Source: Dietzia sp. ANT_WB102
GTDB lineage: Bacteria > Actinomycetota > Actinomycetes > Mycobacteriales > Mycobacteriaceae
DNA length: 64,000 nucleotides
Assembly: GCF_008369165.1 (NCBI RefSeq)
Contig: NZ_VOBA01000001.1
Coordinates: 1,419,630-1,483,629 of the forward strand
Direction: 5' to 3'
Part shown: positions 36,956 to 45,524 of the stretch, in pieces
How the letters are laid out: the number at the start of each line of letters is the position of its first letter
How positions within the stretch are numbered: the first letter of the stretch is position 1
The notes under the pieces: model-generated
Databases searched by the model: none
Told to the model about the DNA's origin: nothing
Seen by the model: only the letters and a program-made list of their open reading frames with translations
Position numbers and translations under genes: made by a program

Positions 36956-38016
36956 GATGCCTCGCTGCTGGTGCCGGCGGAGTAAGCGGGGATGAGCGGG
37001 TGCAGGCAGCCGACGCGGTGGACGGCGCCCGTCGCGGTGGGGAGGTCCTCGAGCGGGGGATCGACCGCCAGACAGTCGTCCTGCACGCGCGGGCACCGCG
37101 GGGCGAACCGGCACCCCGTCGGCATCTCCCGCAGATTCGGCGGACGACCCTCGATCACCGTCAACACAGTGTGGGGAGGCAGGTCAGGCCGGGGGATCGA
37201 ACTGAGCAACGCCCCCGTGTACGGGTGCGCGGGCTCATCCAGCAGCACGCGGGTGTCGCCCACCTCGAGGAATCGACCTGCGTACATCACACCAATCCGG
37301 TCGGTGTGCTGGGAGACCACCGCGAGGTCGTGGCTGACGAGGATCATCGCCATGTCGCTATCGGCTTGTAGGCCGTGCAGGAGGTCCAGGATCTCGTGCT
37401 GGACCGTCACGTCGAGCGCGGTGGTGGGCTCGTCGGCGATGAGCAGTTTGGGTGAGCAGGACAGCGCGATCGCGATGCCGACCCGCTGGCGCATGCCGCC
37501 GGAGAGCTGGTGGGGGTATTCGGAGAGGCGCGAGCGGGCCGAGGGAATACGAACCCGCTCCAGGAGCTCGACCGCACGGTCTTCGGCCTCTCGCCGGCTC
37601 AGCTTGAGGTGGTGCCGCAGCGGGTCGGTGATCTGTCGACCGATCGTGCGAATGGGGTTGAGTGAGGTGAGCGGGTCCTGGAAGACCATGGCGATCTCAC
37701 GCCCCCAGAATTTCTGGGCCTGCCGCTGCGACAGGCTCAGAACGTCGCGACCGTCGAAGCGGACCGTCGACGTCGGGTCGACTGTCGCGGCGCTGGGGGC
37801 GATGCCCATGATCGACCGGACGAGCATCGATTTGCCCGAGCCGGACTCGCCCACGATGCCGATCGTCTCGCCACGACGCAGCGAGATGTCGACCCCGTCG
37901 ACCGGAGTGATCCGTCCGGAAGGAGTGTCGATGTGGGTGCGGAGACCCCGGACCTCGAGGAGTAGGTCGTCGGGGTCGGAAGGGGAACCCGACCCGCGGG
38001 GTGGTACGGCGGCGAT
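36952..38016 (-). CDS. Peptide ABC transporter ATPase, DppD/OppD type, apparent ATC start
   Basis: About 354 residues. Walker A VGESGSGKS, VFQDPLTSLNPIR, signature QLSGGMRQRVGIAIAL, Walker B LIADEPTTALD, and the C-terminal GCRFAPRCPRVQDDC are complete. The first ATG/GTG/TTG in frame is the GTG at 37854, which would cut off the first beta-strand and start inside Walker A. Codons upstream encode a normal N-terminus (LLLEVRGLRTHIDTPSGRIT then PVDGVDISL). The frame is open back to a TGA just beyond. A strong AAGGAGG stands five bases before an ATC codon (38016-38014), which is taken as the start. Confidence 0.8.
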   Translation of the reverse strand: MAAVPPRGSGSPSDPDDLLLEVRGLRTHIDTPSGRITPVDGVDISLRRGETIGIVGESGSGKSMLVRSIMGIAPSAATVDPTSTVRFDGRDVLSLSQRQAQKFWGREIAMVFQDPLTSLNPIRTIGRQITDPLRHHLKLSRREAEDRAVELLERVRIPSARSRLSEYPHQLSGGMRQRVGIAIALSCSPKLLIADEPTTALDVTVQHEILDLLHGLQADSDMAMILVSHDLAVVSQHTDRIGVMYAGRFLEVGDTRVLLDEPAHPYTGALLSSIPRPDLPPHTVLTVIEGRPPNLREMPTGCRFAPRCPRVQDDCLAVDPPLEDLPTATGAVHRVGCLHPLIPAYSAGTSSEAS

Positions 38017-38044
38017 GACTGCCTCCTTGTGTGTTGGACCCGGT

Positions 38045-38061
38045 TTAAGTCAACTACTTAA
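38045..38061. promoter_or_regulatory. Shared palindromic operator of the divergent dpp-type operons
   Basis: TTAAGT-caact-ACTTAA, perfect 6-bp arms around 5 bases, in the 141-base gap between the ATPase operon (minus) and the permease operon (plus). It has the same length and TTAA ends as the operator at 24093. The TetR encoded third in the plus operon is the likely ligand-controlled repressor. Confidence 0.65.
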
Positions 38062-38067
38062 TCCGTC

Positions 38068-38096
38068 TTGATGTGACGAGTATCACGGCATAGTGT
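38068..38096 (+). promoter_or_regulatory. Probable promoter of the permease operon
   Basis: TTGATG (38068-38073), 17-base spacer, TAGTGT (38091-38096). The start would fall near 38103, giving a leader of about 55 bases to the GTG at 38158. The palindrome at 38045-38061 lies just upstream of the -35 box. Confidence 0.5.
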
Positions 38097-38157
38097 GTCT
38101 ACGTCAAGGCAATTAAGAAACCGCTTCATGCGGTGCCTCAATCGAAGGGTCCCCTAC

Positions 38158-39276
38158 GTGCTCAGGTTCATTGGTGAACGCGCTCTCCACGCGGTCATCG
38201 TCGTCGTCCTCGCGGCGGTCGGCGCGTTCTTCCTCATGGAGGCGGTGCCAGGCGATGCCGCCGGTTCCGCCGTCGGCTCAGGCGCTACCGCCGAGCAATA
38301 TCAGCAAGCTCGAGAAGAGCTCGGTCTCGACGACCCCGTCATGGTCCGGTTCTCCGAATGGGCCGGCGGGATCGTCCGCGGTGACCTGGGCAATTCGCTC
38401 ATCCCGCCCAACCAGCCGGTCGTCGAGATGATCGGCAATGCGCTGCCCGTCACCATGCAGCTCGCCTTCCTGGCGATCGTCCTCTCGCTGGCGACCGCTG
38501 TCCCGGTTGCGGTGTGGTCGGCCTACCGGCGTGGCAGCGTGTTCGACCAGGTCTCCTCCGTGGTCGCATTCGCGTTCATCTCCGTGCCCAGCTTCGTGGG
38601 CGGCCTGCTGCTCATCTACCTGTTCGTCTTCAACCATTCGTTGGCACAACAGCTCATCCTGGGGGCGGCCGTCATCATCGGCCTCCTCGTGGCGCTGTCC
38701 CCGATCGGTCGCCGCGGCGGCCGCCGGGAGCCGGGCGTGATGTGGGGCCGCGCGATGCTCGGCGGTCTCGTGGTGGGTGGTGTGTTGGCGCTCGTCGCGC
38801 TGTTCCTGCCGGAATTCCCGCGTCAGGGGTACGCCCCATTGGCTGACGGGCTGGGGGAGAACCTGCGCAGCATCGCCTTGCCGGCCATCACCCTGGCCCT
38901 GATGGAGGTCGCGATCTTCACGCGAGTCCTCCGCACCGACATGATCTCCACGCTGCAGCAGGACTTCGTACTCTCATCGCGCGCCAAAGGCATGCCGACC
39001 GGGCATGTCCTGGTCGCCGAGGCACTGCGCCCGTCGACCGTCTCGGTGATCACGCTCGCCGGCATCAGCCTCGGCAGGCTCATCGGGGGAACGGTCGTCG
39101 TCGAGCGACTGTTCAACCTCCCCGGGATGGGCTCGATGATCGTCGACGCCGTCCAGAACGACAACCTCCCCGTCGTCCTCGGCGGCGTGATCGTGATCGC
39201 CGTCTTCTACGTCCTGGTCAACATGGCCGTCGACGTCACCTACGCACTTATCGACCCGAGGATCCGCCGTGGCTGA
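38158..39276 (+). CDS. Peptide ABC transporter permease, DppB/OppB type
   Basis: About 372 residues, six or more membrane helices. The N-terminal helix with FFLMEAVPGDAA, ELGLDDPVMVRF and GDLGNSL is typical of DppB. The EAA loop in the C-terminal half reads SRAKGMPTGHVLVAEALRPS, which contacts the ATPases. The start is set at the GTG at 38158 because GAAGGG lies eight bases upstream. An ATG at 38128 and the longer open frame lack such a site. The next gene overlaps by eight bases. Confidence 0.9.
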   Translation: MLRFIGERALHAVIVVVLAAVGAFFLMEAVPGDAAGSAVGSGATAEQYQQAREELGLDDPVMVRFSEWAGGIVRGDLGNSLIPPNQPVVEMIGNALPVTMQLAFLAIVLSLATAVPVAVWSAYRRGSVFDQVSSVVAFAFISVPSFVGGLLLIYLFVFNHSLAQQLILGAAVIIGLLVALSPIGRRGGRREPGVMWGRAMLGGLVVGGVLALVALFLPEFPRQGYAPLADGLGENLRSIALPAITLALMEVAIFTRVLRTDMISTLQQDFVLSSRAKGMPTGHVLVAEALRPSTVSVITLAGISLGRLIGGTVVVERLFNLPGMGSMIVDAVQNDNLPVVLGGVIVIAVFYVLVNMAVDVTYALIDPRIRRG

Positions 39277-40201
39277 TATCGCTCCTGTCCGAACCGACGT
39301 CTCCATGGCCCCGGCGACTTCGACAGCCCCGCCGGCCCCGGCAGCCCCGGCCCGCCGTCGACCCCGGTTGCCGAAGATGTCCGGTTTCAGCACGGGGTTC
39401 GCCCTGGTCTGGACAACCCTGATCGTGCTCGGCGCGCTGGTCGTGGACTTCCTACCGGTCGCGGAGTCCCGCGACCCGTCAAAGGCGCTGACGACGGGGT
39501 CGAACCTCGCACCCGACCTGTTCACCGCACACCCGCTCGGCACCGACAGTCAGGGCCTGGACATCCTCGGCGGCCTGCTCTACGGCGCTCGCGTCTCACT
39601 CGTCGTGGGGATCGGAGGCGTGCTCATCGGCGCGCTGATCGGCGGCGCCCTCGGACTTCTCGCCGGCTATCGAGGCGGCTGGACCGACAGAGTCGTCTCC
39701 ATCCTCATCGACACGCTGTTGGCGTTCCCGTCCCTCATCCTGCTCATCGCGATCATCACGGTGCTCGACCCGACGCTGCCCAACGTCACGCTCGCCCTCG
39801 GGATCATGGTGATCCCGGCGTTCGCCCGACTCGTCCGGGCCAACGCCATGAGCTACGCGGGACGGGAATTCGTCACCGCCGCGAGATCGCTGGGAGCCGG
39901 AGAGATCCGCATCATGTTGCGCGAAGTAGCGCCGAATATCGTCGCGCCGGTGTTCTCGTACAGCTTCATGCTGATCGCCGTTCTCATCGTCGCCGAGGCG
40001 TCGTTGAGCTACCTGGGCCTGAGCATCCCGCGCCCCGAGCCGACCTGGGGCAACATGATCAGCGCTGGCCAGTCCGACTTCCAGAAGTACCCCTACCTCG
40101 TCGGAGTCCCGGCCACGGTGCTGTTCCTTACGGTCCTGAGCTTCAATCAGTTGGGCGAGGCAGCCGGTCGGAAGTGGAGCCCCGGTGCGGCGAAGATCTG
40201 A
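39269..40201 (+). CDS. Peptide ABC transporter permease, DppC/OppC type
   Basis: 310 residues. A disordered Ala/Pro-rich N-terminus of about 35 residues precedes the first helix. HPLGTDSQGLDILGGLLYGA is the DppC periplasmic signature, and the EAA loop is in ARSLGAGEIRIMLREVAPNI. SYLGLSIPRPEPTWGNMI closes the family pattern. The GTG start lies inside the end of the dppB-like gene. The TetR gene follows after 19 bases, in the same operon. Confidence 0.91.
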   Translation: MADIAPVRTDVSMAPATSTAPPAPAAPARRRPRLPKMSGFSTGFALVWTTLIVLGALVVDFLPVAESRDPSKALTTGSNLAPDLFTAHPLGTDSQGLDILGGLLYGARVSLVVGIGGVLIGALIGGALGLLAGYRGGWTDRVVSILIDTLLAFPSLILLIAIITVLDPTLPNVTLALGIMVIPAFARLVRANAMSYAGREFVTAARSLGAGEIRIMLREVAPNIVAPVFSYSFMLIAVLIVAEASLSYLGLSIPRPEPTWGNMISAGQSDFQKYPYLVGVPATVLFLTVLSFNQLGEAAGRKWSPGAAKI

Positions 40202-40220
40202 TGCGGGCCACGGCATCCCG

Positions 40221-40946
40221 GTGAGCCCGGCCCGTCTTCAGGGAAGTGGCGACGTCGACTCGCAGAGCCCGGACGCCAAGTCGGCGATGATAGAAATCGC
40301 CGAGAAGCTCATCGGCGAGCGGGGCCTGGACAACGTGTCCATGCGCGACGTGGCCTCGCTCGCCGGTCAGCGGAACAACTCGGCGGTGCAGTACCACTTC
40401 GGTAGCCGCGACGGGCTGATCATCGAAGTCCTGCGTCGCAGGCTCTCGGAGATCGTCATCGACCGGCAACAGCGGCTCGCGGAGATCGACGAGGCGGGCC
40501 TGGGCACTGACCTGCCGTCGCTCGTCCACGTGCTCCTGGGGCCGATCGTCGACCTCGTCCGTCGGCGACCAGAAGCGACCCACTACGCACGCTTTCTCCA
40601 GCGGGTCGGGCCGGTGATGGCTCCCGGCGTGCCGGAGACAGATCTGCGCACGGCCACCGACGACGCCGTGGTGCGGCTGATCGATGCGATGTCCCACCTG
40701 CCCCGTCGGGTGGCATTCGAACGGATCGACCTGGCCACCCAGATGTTCACCGGGGCGTTGGCCGTATTCGAGGACCGGCGCGACGTCCGCAATACCGTGG
40801 TCAACGCCGACTTCGAGAAAGTCGTAGCGCACCTGTACGACATGGTTGAGGCTGCTCTGCGTGCCGGGATCAGTTCGCCCTCAGAGTCAGCGTCGCCGTC
40901 GTCCGAGGTCGATGGCGACGCGGAAACCCGCGCCGACGTTCGCTGA
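40221..40946 (+). CDS. TetR-family regulator of the ABC importer
   Basis: About 241 residues. DNA-binding part: IGERGLDNVSMRDVASLAGQ then RNNSAVQYHFGSRDGLI; the recognition-helix region is almost that of the TetR at 23414. A helical ligand-binding domain and a Ser/Glu-rich tail follow. It is the third gene of the permease operon, so it should autoregulate through the palindrome at 38045. The GTG at 40221 is chosen since the upstream GTG at 40185 lies inside the previous gene. Confidence 0.85.
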   Translation: MSPARLQGSGDVDSQSPDAKSAMIEIAEKLIGERGLDNVSMRDVASLAGQRNNSAVQYHFGSRDGLIIEVLRRRLSEIVIDRQQRLAEIDEAGLGTDLPSLVHVLLGPIVDLVRRRPEATHYARFLQRVGPVMAPGVPETDLRTATDDAVVRLIDAMSHLPRRVAFERIDLATQMFTGALAVFEDRRDVRNTVVNADFEKVVAHLYDMVEAALRAGISSPSESASPSSEVDGDAETRADVR

Positions 40947-40982
40947 GTCCGTAGAGGTCGTTGTCCGACCAACCGGCGGTCG

Positions 40983-41017
40983 TGCTCCGCGGGCGGGTCA
41001 CACCCGCCCGCGGAGCA
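40983..41017. terminator. 16-bp bidirectional terminator
   Basis: TGCTCCGCGGGCGGGT (40983-40998) and ACCCGCCCGCGGAGCA (41002-41017) are perfectly complementary around a 3-base loop. It ends both the TetR gene (plus) and the oxidoreductase gene (minus); the stop codon of the latter lies within the stem. Confidence 0.8.
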
Positions 41018-42182
41018 ATTTGCGGAAATAGACGACCGGCTGGACATAGCGGTCAAAGGCGTACGTCAGCCGTCGGGGCTTGGTCAGGTCGACGGCGCTG
41101 ATCGACGGTGCGGGTCGACCGTCCCGGTCGACCTCCGCCAATACCAGCCGGTCGCGGCTCACCGCTACGGGGATGACGGTATAGCCGTCGTAGTGAGCCT
41201 CTCTCCCTCCGTGCTGGTCGGCGCGCATATTGTCGGCCACCACGGACACCTGGGCGCGGAGGGCCCCGCCGGAGGGGCGGGTGCCGACCGTGGCCGCGTC
41301 TCCCAGGCCCCACACCGAGGCCGCGTCTACGTGCCGCAGGGTGCGGGGGTCCACCGCAGCGAGCCCAGCGTCGCCGCCGTCCCCCAAACCCGAGTCGGCA
41401 ACGAACCGCGGGGCGCGGCTGTGCGGGGTCACGTAGGCCAGGTTGACCTGCTCGATGGTCGCGGGACCCTGGCCGTCGAGGGAGATGCTGCGCGCGTGGT
41501 GGTCGACGGCGTCGACTCGAGTCTGATCGTGCACGGTGATGCCGTACTCGCCTATGAACGGCCGCAGTCGCGAGTCCACAGGCTCCAGGCCGAGCAGACC
41601 ACGGAACGGGGTCACCAGGTGCACGTCGATCCGGCCGAGCACATCCTCGCGCTGCCATCGGTCGCACGCCAGGAACATCGCCTTGAGGACGGTTCCGCCG
41701 CAGGACGCGGGCTCGGGCGGTATCGAGAACACCACGGTCCCCTCGCGTTCCCGGACCAGGGCGGCGCATGCGCGACCGGCGTATTCAGGCACATGGGCGG
41801 ACACTGCCCAACCGTCGATGTAGGCGTCGTGCAGCCCCGGGGTCTCCTCCCAGTGGGGGGTCAGTCCCGGGCACAGCACGAGGTCGCGGTAGCTGACGGA
41901 GGGGCCGTTGTCGAGGGTGACGGTCTGGGCGTCGGGGTCGATGCGGGTGGCCGCGTGCGGCACGAGTTCGACCCCGTCCGGGACAACGGTCGCCATGGGG
42001 CGCTCGTAGCGGGACATTCGCGCGTGCCCGGCCGCGGCATAGTTGAGCATCGGTCGGTACCGGTGCAGCGGACTGGGATCGACGAGCGCGACGCTGCGCA
42101 CGCCGTCACGCTTGAGGCGGGCAGCCAAGGAAACCCCGGCATTGCCGCCCCCGATGATCACGGTGTCGAACGCGGCGGGCAT
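40998..42182 (-). CDS. Sulfide:quinone-reductase-like FAD oxidoreductase
   Basis: 394 residues, two-dinucleotide-fold flavoprotein. The FAD fold starts TVIIGGGNAGVSLAARL. VVFSIPPEPASCGGTVLKAM holds a cysteine at the position of a redox Cys in sulfide:quinone reductases. The terminal FAD motif is ASVWGLGDAATVGTRPSGG, and the C-terminal RYVQPVVYFRKLLRG resembles their amphipathic membrane-binding helix. Only one of the usual two or three cysteines is obvious (SCGG, then ACDRW), so the electron donor may not be sulfide. Confidence 0.75.
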   Translation of the reverse strand: MPAAFDTVIIGGGNAGVSLAARLKRDGVRSVALVDPSPLHRYRPMLNYAAAGHARMSRYERPMATVVPDGVELVPHAATRIDPDAQTVTLDNGPSVSYRDLVLCPGLTPHWEETPGLHDAYIDGWAVSAHVPEYAGRACAALVREREGTVVFSIPPEPASCGGTVLKAMFLACDRWQREDVLGRIDVHLVTPFRGLLGLEPVDSRLRPFIGEYGITVHDQTRVDAVDHHARSISLDGQGPATIEQVNLAYVTPHSRAPRFVADSGLGDGGDAGLAAVDPRTLRHVDAASVWGLGDAATVGTRPSGGALRAQVSVVADNMRADQHGGREAHYDGYTVIPVAVSRDRLVLAEVDRDGRPAPSISAVDLTKPRRLTYAFDRYVQPVVYFRKLLRGRV

Positions 42183-42186
42183 GGCG

Positions 42187-42453
42187 CTAGAACGCTTCGA
42201 TCGCGTAGCCCACGAGCCCGATCACCAGGATGAGGACGACGACGGCGATGACGCCGATCCACACATAAGCACCCTTTCGGGAGTTCGTGGGGGGCGGGCT
42301 CTGTCGTTCGGTGGGCGCCAGTGCGCGGCTGGCGCTGTCTGACGTCATGGATGTCGAGTCGAAGTCAGGGATCACACCTGCAGGTGCGGAGCCCGTGCTG
42401 TCGACGTCCGGACTCTGGCCGGGATCTGGGTCTGACGGTCGAGCGTTGGTCAT
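42187..42453 (-). CDS. Small single-pass membrane protein
   Basis: 88 residues. The first 60 are hydrophilic, rich in Ser, Pro and Asp. One strong membrane helix follows (YVWIGVIAVVVLILVIGLVG, about 64-84) with a short end. The stop is four bases before the oxidoreductase start, so the two probably form an operon. No family recognised. It might anchor the oxidoreductase or be unrelated. Confidence 0.6.
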   Translation of the reverse strand: MTNARPSDPDPGQSPDVDSTGSAPAGVIPDFDSTSMTSDSASRALAPTERQSPPPTNSRKGAYVWIGVIAVVVLILVIGLVGYAIEAF

Positions 42454-42504
42454 ATTGCACCTCGTGATCGAGTGGACCCATACGTTAGAACGTCGTCGTC
42501 CGGT

Positions 42505-43338
42505 CTACCACCGGTCGGCGCCGAGCACGACGACGCCCGGCCCTGCGCCCGCCGCGAGCGAGACGAGGACCTCCGCGACCGACCACGCGGTGATCGCCGA
42601 GGTGCGGCCGCCGGAGTCGGGATCGACGGAGTTCTCGAACTGCAGCTCGTAGTCGCCCACCGGTGATTCCCACTCCACCACGTGGCGGGTGCGCTGCACC
42701 TCCGGGTCGGCGACCACTATCACCTCGGTCCGGTCCAATCCGAGGGTGGCCAGCGCGAGTGCGACCGAAGCGTTGGACGTGAGCGGAAACTCGAGCGCCG
42801 CCTGGCGGGCCGAGCCGCGAAAGACCTCGCGACGCTGGGTGAGGTGCTCTTCGACGTTCAAGGCGGCCGGGCTCTTGATGGTGTAGTGGCGGAGGTGAGC
42901 GTCGTCGGTGCCCGCGCGCGCTGCCGCCGAGAGCACGTCGAGCCCCCCGATCGCCCCGGCGGGCACGAGCACGCGGCCGGCGCTTGGCCCGCGCGCGAGG
43001 AGTTCGCGGGGGTCCTTATGACGGGCAAACACGCCGCACGAGCACACGATCATGTCCTTGCCGGCCGCCGTGACGCGCGGGATGTACTCCTCGGCAGCCT
43101 CGACGCTGCTGGCTTCGACCACGACGTCGGCCGCTCCGATGGCGTCGGTGATCTCCTCGTCCGTACTGCGGGAGCGGAGCACCGCGCCGAGCCGGACGCC
43201 GGGGACCGCGCCCTGCTCGAGCGCCTCGATCACAGCGCCACCGATCGCGCCGGCGCCGATCATGGCCACGACCAGGGGTCGGGTACGCGCGGGCTGGTCG
43301 GTCGCCGGTTCGGGTGAAGAAGACTGGGCAGGGGTCAT
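42505..43338 (-). CDS. Aspartate-dehydrogenase-like protein (NadX/DUF108 type)
   Basis: 277 residues. Rossmann start VVAMIGAGAIGGAVIEALEQ, ADVVVEASSVEAAEEYIPRV, then MIVCSCGVFA and VPAGAIGGLDVLSAA, and TIKSPAALN and NASVALALATLGLDRTEVIV, match the L-aspartate dehydrogenase family, which oxidises aspartate to iminoaspartate for NAD synthesis. In actinobacteria such enzymes also appear in catabolic clusters, and no other NAD genes are nearby, so another amino acid or imine substrate is possible. The start is the ATG at 43338. Confidence 0.75.
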   Translation of the reverse strand: MTPAQSSSPEPATDQPARTRPLVVAMIGAGAIGGAVIEALEQGAVPGVRLGAVLRSRSTDEEITDAIGAADVVVEASSVEAAEEYIPRVTAAGKDMIVCSCGVFARHKDPRELLARGPSAGRVLVPAGAIGGLDVLSAAARAGTDDAHLRHYTIKSPAALNVEEHLTQRREVFRGSARQAALEFPLTSNASVALALATLGLDRTEVIVVADPEVQRTRHVVEWESPVGDYELQFENSVDPDSGGRTSAITAWSVAEVLVSLAAGAGPGVVVLGADRW

Positions 43339-43466
43339 GATGAGGCCACCGTACCCACAGTGAGCAGCCCTGACTCGTGAGCACGAAAACCCCCGCGGGA
43401 GCGGTTCCTCGTCACCGCCGCTCAAAAGTGTTGCCCGCGTCACACGTAGCGTGTAATCTCCATCAC

Positions 43467-43487
43467 AACTTGACGGAGCGTCAAGTT
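43467..43487. promoter_or_regulatory. Perfect 21-bp palindrome upstream of the monooxygenase gene
   Basis: AACTTGACG-gag-CGTCAAGTT, 9-bp arms around 3 bases, 64 bases before the monooxygenase ATG. A clear candidate binding site for the EthR-like TetR encoded just downstream of the monooxygenase. Confidence 0.75.
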
Positions 43488-43550
43488 TATTCAACGGCTC
43501 GTCCGTGGCCCCCTTTCCGCGGACGCCCCTTCACCAAAGGACACACCAGC

Positions 43551-45389
43551 ATGGCCTTCACCCTCCCCGAGTCGAAGCTCGCCCTCGACATCGACTTCGA
43601 CCCCGACCACCTTCGCCAGCGTTTCGAGGCGGACAAGCAGGCTCGGCTCCGCACAGACCAACTCGCCCAGTTCCAAGGGTTGGAGGATGTGCTCGAGGTC
43701 GATGACCACGACCCGTTCTCCGAGCCGATCACCCGCGAGCCGGTCACCGAGGAGCTCGACACGCTGGTCCTGGGTGGCGGGTTCGGTGGTTTGACCGCCG
43801 GTGCGTACCTCACGCAGAACGGCGTCGAGAACTTCCGGATCGTTGAATACGGCGGGGACTTCGGAGGGACCTGGTACTGGAACCGCTACCCGGGTGTGCA
43901 GTGCGACATCGAGTCCCACATCTACATGCCACTGCTCGAGGAGACCGGGTACGTCCCCAGCCAGCGTTACGCGGACGGCTCCGAGATCTTCGAGCACGCA
44001 CAGCGCATCGGGCGGCATTACGACCTCTACGGCAAGACGTATTTCCAGACCCGCGCCACCCACGCGAGGTGGGACGAGCAGTCCCAGCGCTGGGAGGTCA
44101 CCACGGATCGCGGCGATCGGTTCCTCGCGCGGGTCCTCATGCGATCAAACGGCGCACTGACCAAGCCGCAACTGCCGAAGGTGCCCGGAATCGGGGACTT
44201 CGACGGCAAAATCTTCCACACCAGCCGTTGGGACTACGACTACACGGGGGGCTCCGCGGCCGGTGACCTAGAGAATCTCCGCGACAAGCGTGTCGCCGTG
44301 GTGGGCACGGGTGCCACCGGCGTGCAGGTCGTGCCGTACCTGGGGCGGGACGCCAAGGAGTTGGTCGTGGTGCAGCGCACGCCGAGTGTCGTGCAACCGC
44401 GCAACAACCGCAAGACCGACCCGCAGTGGGCCGAGTCGCTCCGGCCCGGTTGGCAGTACGAGCGGCACGACAACTTCAACGGGATCATCTCCGGGCACGA
44501 GGTGGACGGGAACCTGGTCGACGACGGCTGGACCCACCTGTTCCCGCAGTTGACCGGCCAGCCCCTGGTGGACACGCCCGTCGGTGAGCTCCCGGAGGCG
44601 GACCAGGCACTGGTCGCCGAGCTCGCGGACATGAAGCTGCTCATGGGCGCCCATCAGCGGGTCGACTCGATCGTGACGGATCCCGCGACCGCCGACAAGC
44701 TCAAGCCGTGGTTCGGCTACATGTGCAAGCGGCCGTGCTTCAACGACGAGTACCTGCAGACATTCAACCGTCCCAACGTCACCCTCGCCGCGTCACCGAC
44801 CGGGATCGACGGCATCACTTCCACGGGGATCGTCGTGGCGGGCACCCACTACGAGGTCGACTGCATTGTCTTTGCTACCGGCTTCGAGACCGGTTCCGGG
44901 CCGGCTGGCATCTACGGCTACGACGTGATCGGGCGCGGCGGTCATTCGATGCAGGAGTATTTCTCCGAGGGGGCGCGGACCTTCCACGGCTTCTTTACCC
45001 ACGGTTTCCCGAATTTCGTCGAGCTGGGGATGTCGCAGACCGCCTACTACGTCAACTTCGTCTACATGCTCGACCGCAAGGCCCGCCACGCCGCGCGACT
45101 CGTTCGCCACATGCTGGATAACGACCTGGCAACCTTCGAGCCGACGGCCGAGGCCGAGGCCGACTGGGTCGCGGAGGTGCGCCGGTCCAACGAGCCGCGT
45201 GAGGCCTACTGGGGTGCGTGCACCCCGGGGTACTACAACGGCCAGGGCGAGGTGTCGAAGGCAGTGTTCCGCGACGTGTACAACTCGTCAGAGATCGACT
45301 TCTGGAACATGATCGAGGAATGGTGGAACTCGGGTCGCTTCGAGGGACTGGCCTTCGAGCCCTCCCGCACCGCCGTCGCTCACTCGTGA
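43551..45389 (+). CDS. Baeyer-Villiger-type flavin monooxygenase
   Basis: 612 residues. A 60-residue N-terminal extension precedes the FAD fold (LVLGGGFGGLTAGAYL, near residue 68). FRIVEYGGDFGGTWYWNRYP and IESHIYMPLLEE are typical. The fingerprint FDGKIFHTSRWDYDYTGG matches FxGxxxHTxxW of Baeyer-Villiger monooxygenases, and the NADPH fold is VAVVGTGATGVQVVPYL. It should insert oxygen next to a ketone. The long form and extension resemble enzymes acting on large cyclic ketones or steroids. The ATG at 43551 is chosen; the frame is open 58 codons upstream across the palindrome, which argues against an earlier start. Confidence 0.92.
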   Translation: MAFTLPESKLALDIDFDPDHLRQRFEADKQARLRTDQLAQFQGLEDVLEVDDHDPFSEPITREPVTEELDTLVLGGGFGGLTAGAYLTQNGVENFRIVEYGGDFGGTWYWNRYPGVQCDIESHIYMPLLEETGYVPSQRYADGSEIFEHAQRIGRHYDLYGKTYFQTRATHARWDEQSQRWEVTTDRGDRFLARVLMRSNGALTKPQLPKVPGIGDFDGKIFHTSRWDYDYTGGSAAGDLENLRDKRVAVVGTGATGVQVVPYLGRDAKELVVVQRTPSVVQPRNNRKTDPQWAESLRPGWQYERHDNFNGIISGHEVDGNLVDDGWTHLFPQLTGQPLVDTPVGELPEADQALVAELADMKLLMGAHQRVDSIVTDPATADKLKPWFGYMCKRPCFNDEYLQTFNRPNVTLAASPTGIDGITSTGIVVAGTHYEVDCIVFATGFETGSGPAGIYGYDVIGRGGHSMQEYFSEGARTFHGFFTHGFPNFVELGMSQTAYYVNFVYMLDRKARHAARLVRHMLDNDLATFEPTAEAEADWVAEVRRSNEPREAYWGACTPGYYNGQGEVSKAVFRDVYNSSEIDFWNMIEEWWNSGRFEGLAFEPSRTAVAHS

Positions 45390-45408
45390 GCGAACCTCCC
45401 CGGAACTG

Positions 45409-45442
45409 GCCGTCGCCTGACCCTGTGGTCGGGCGACGGCCA
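45409..45442 (+). terminator. Hairpin terminator after the monooxygenase
   Basis: Arms 45409-45423 and 45428-45442 pair at 14 of 15 positions around a CTGT loop, 20 bases past the stop. It separates the monooxygenase from the regulator gene, which has its own promoter. Confidence 0.7.
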
Positions 45443-45511
45443 CATTCAGATCGCGAGATACGACGCTGGTCCGCATGTCGGTGAACAAGTGACCCCTGCG
45501 ACACACGGCAC

Positions 45512-45517
45512 TACAAT
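45512..45517 (+). promoter_or_regulatory. -10 box of a leaderless EthR-like gene
   Basis: TACAAT ends seven bases before the ATG at 45525, so transcription would begin at or next to the start codon. The -35 region is weak. This placement is the reason the ATG rather than the upstream GTG (45489) is used for the gene. Confidence 0.55.
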
Positions 45518-45524
45518 TCCGCCC

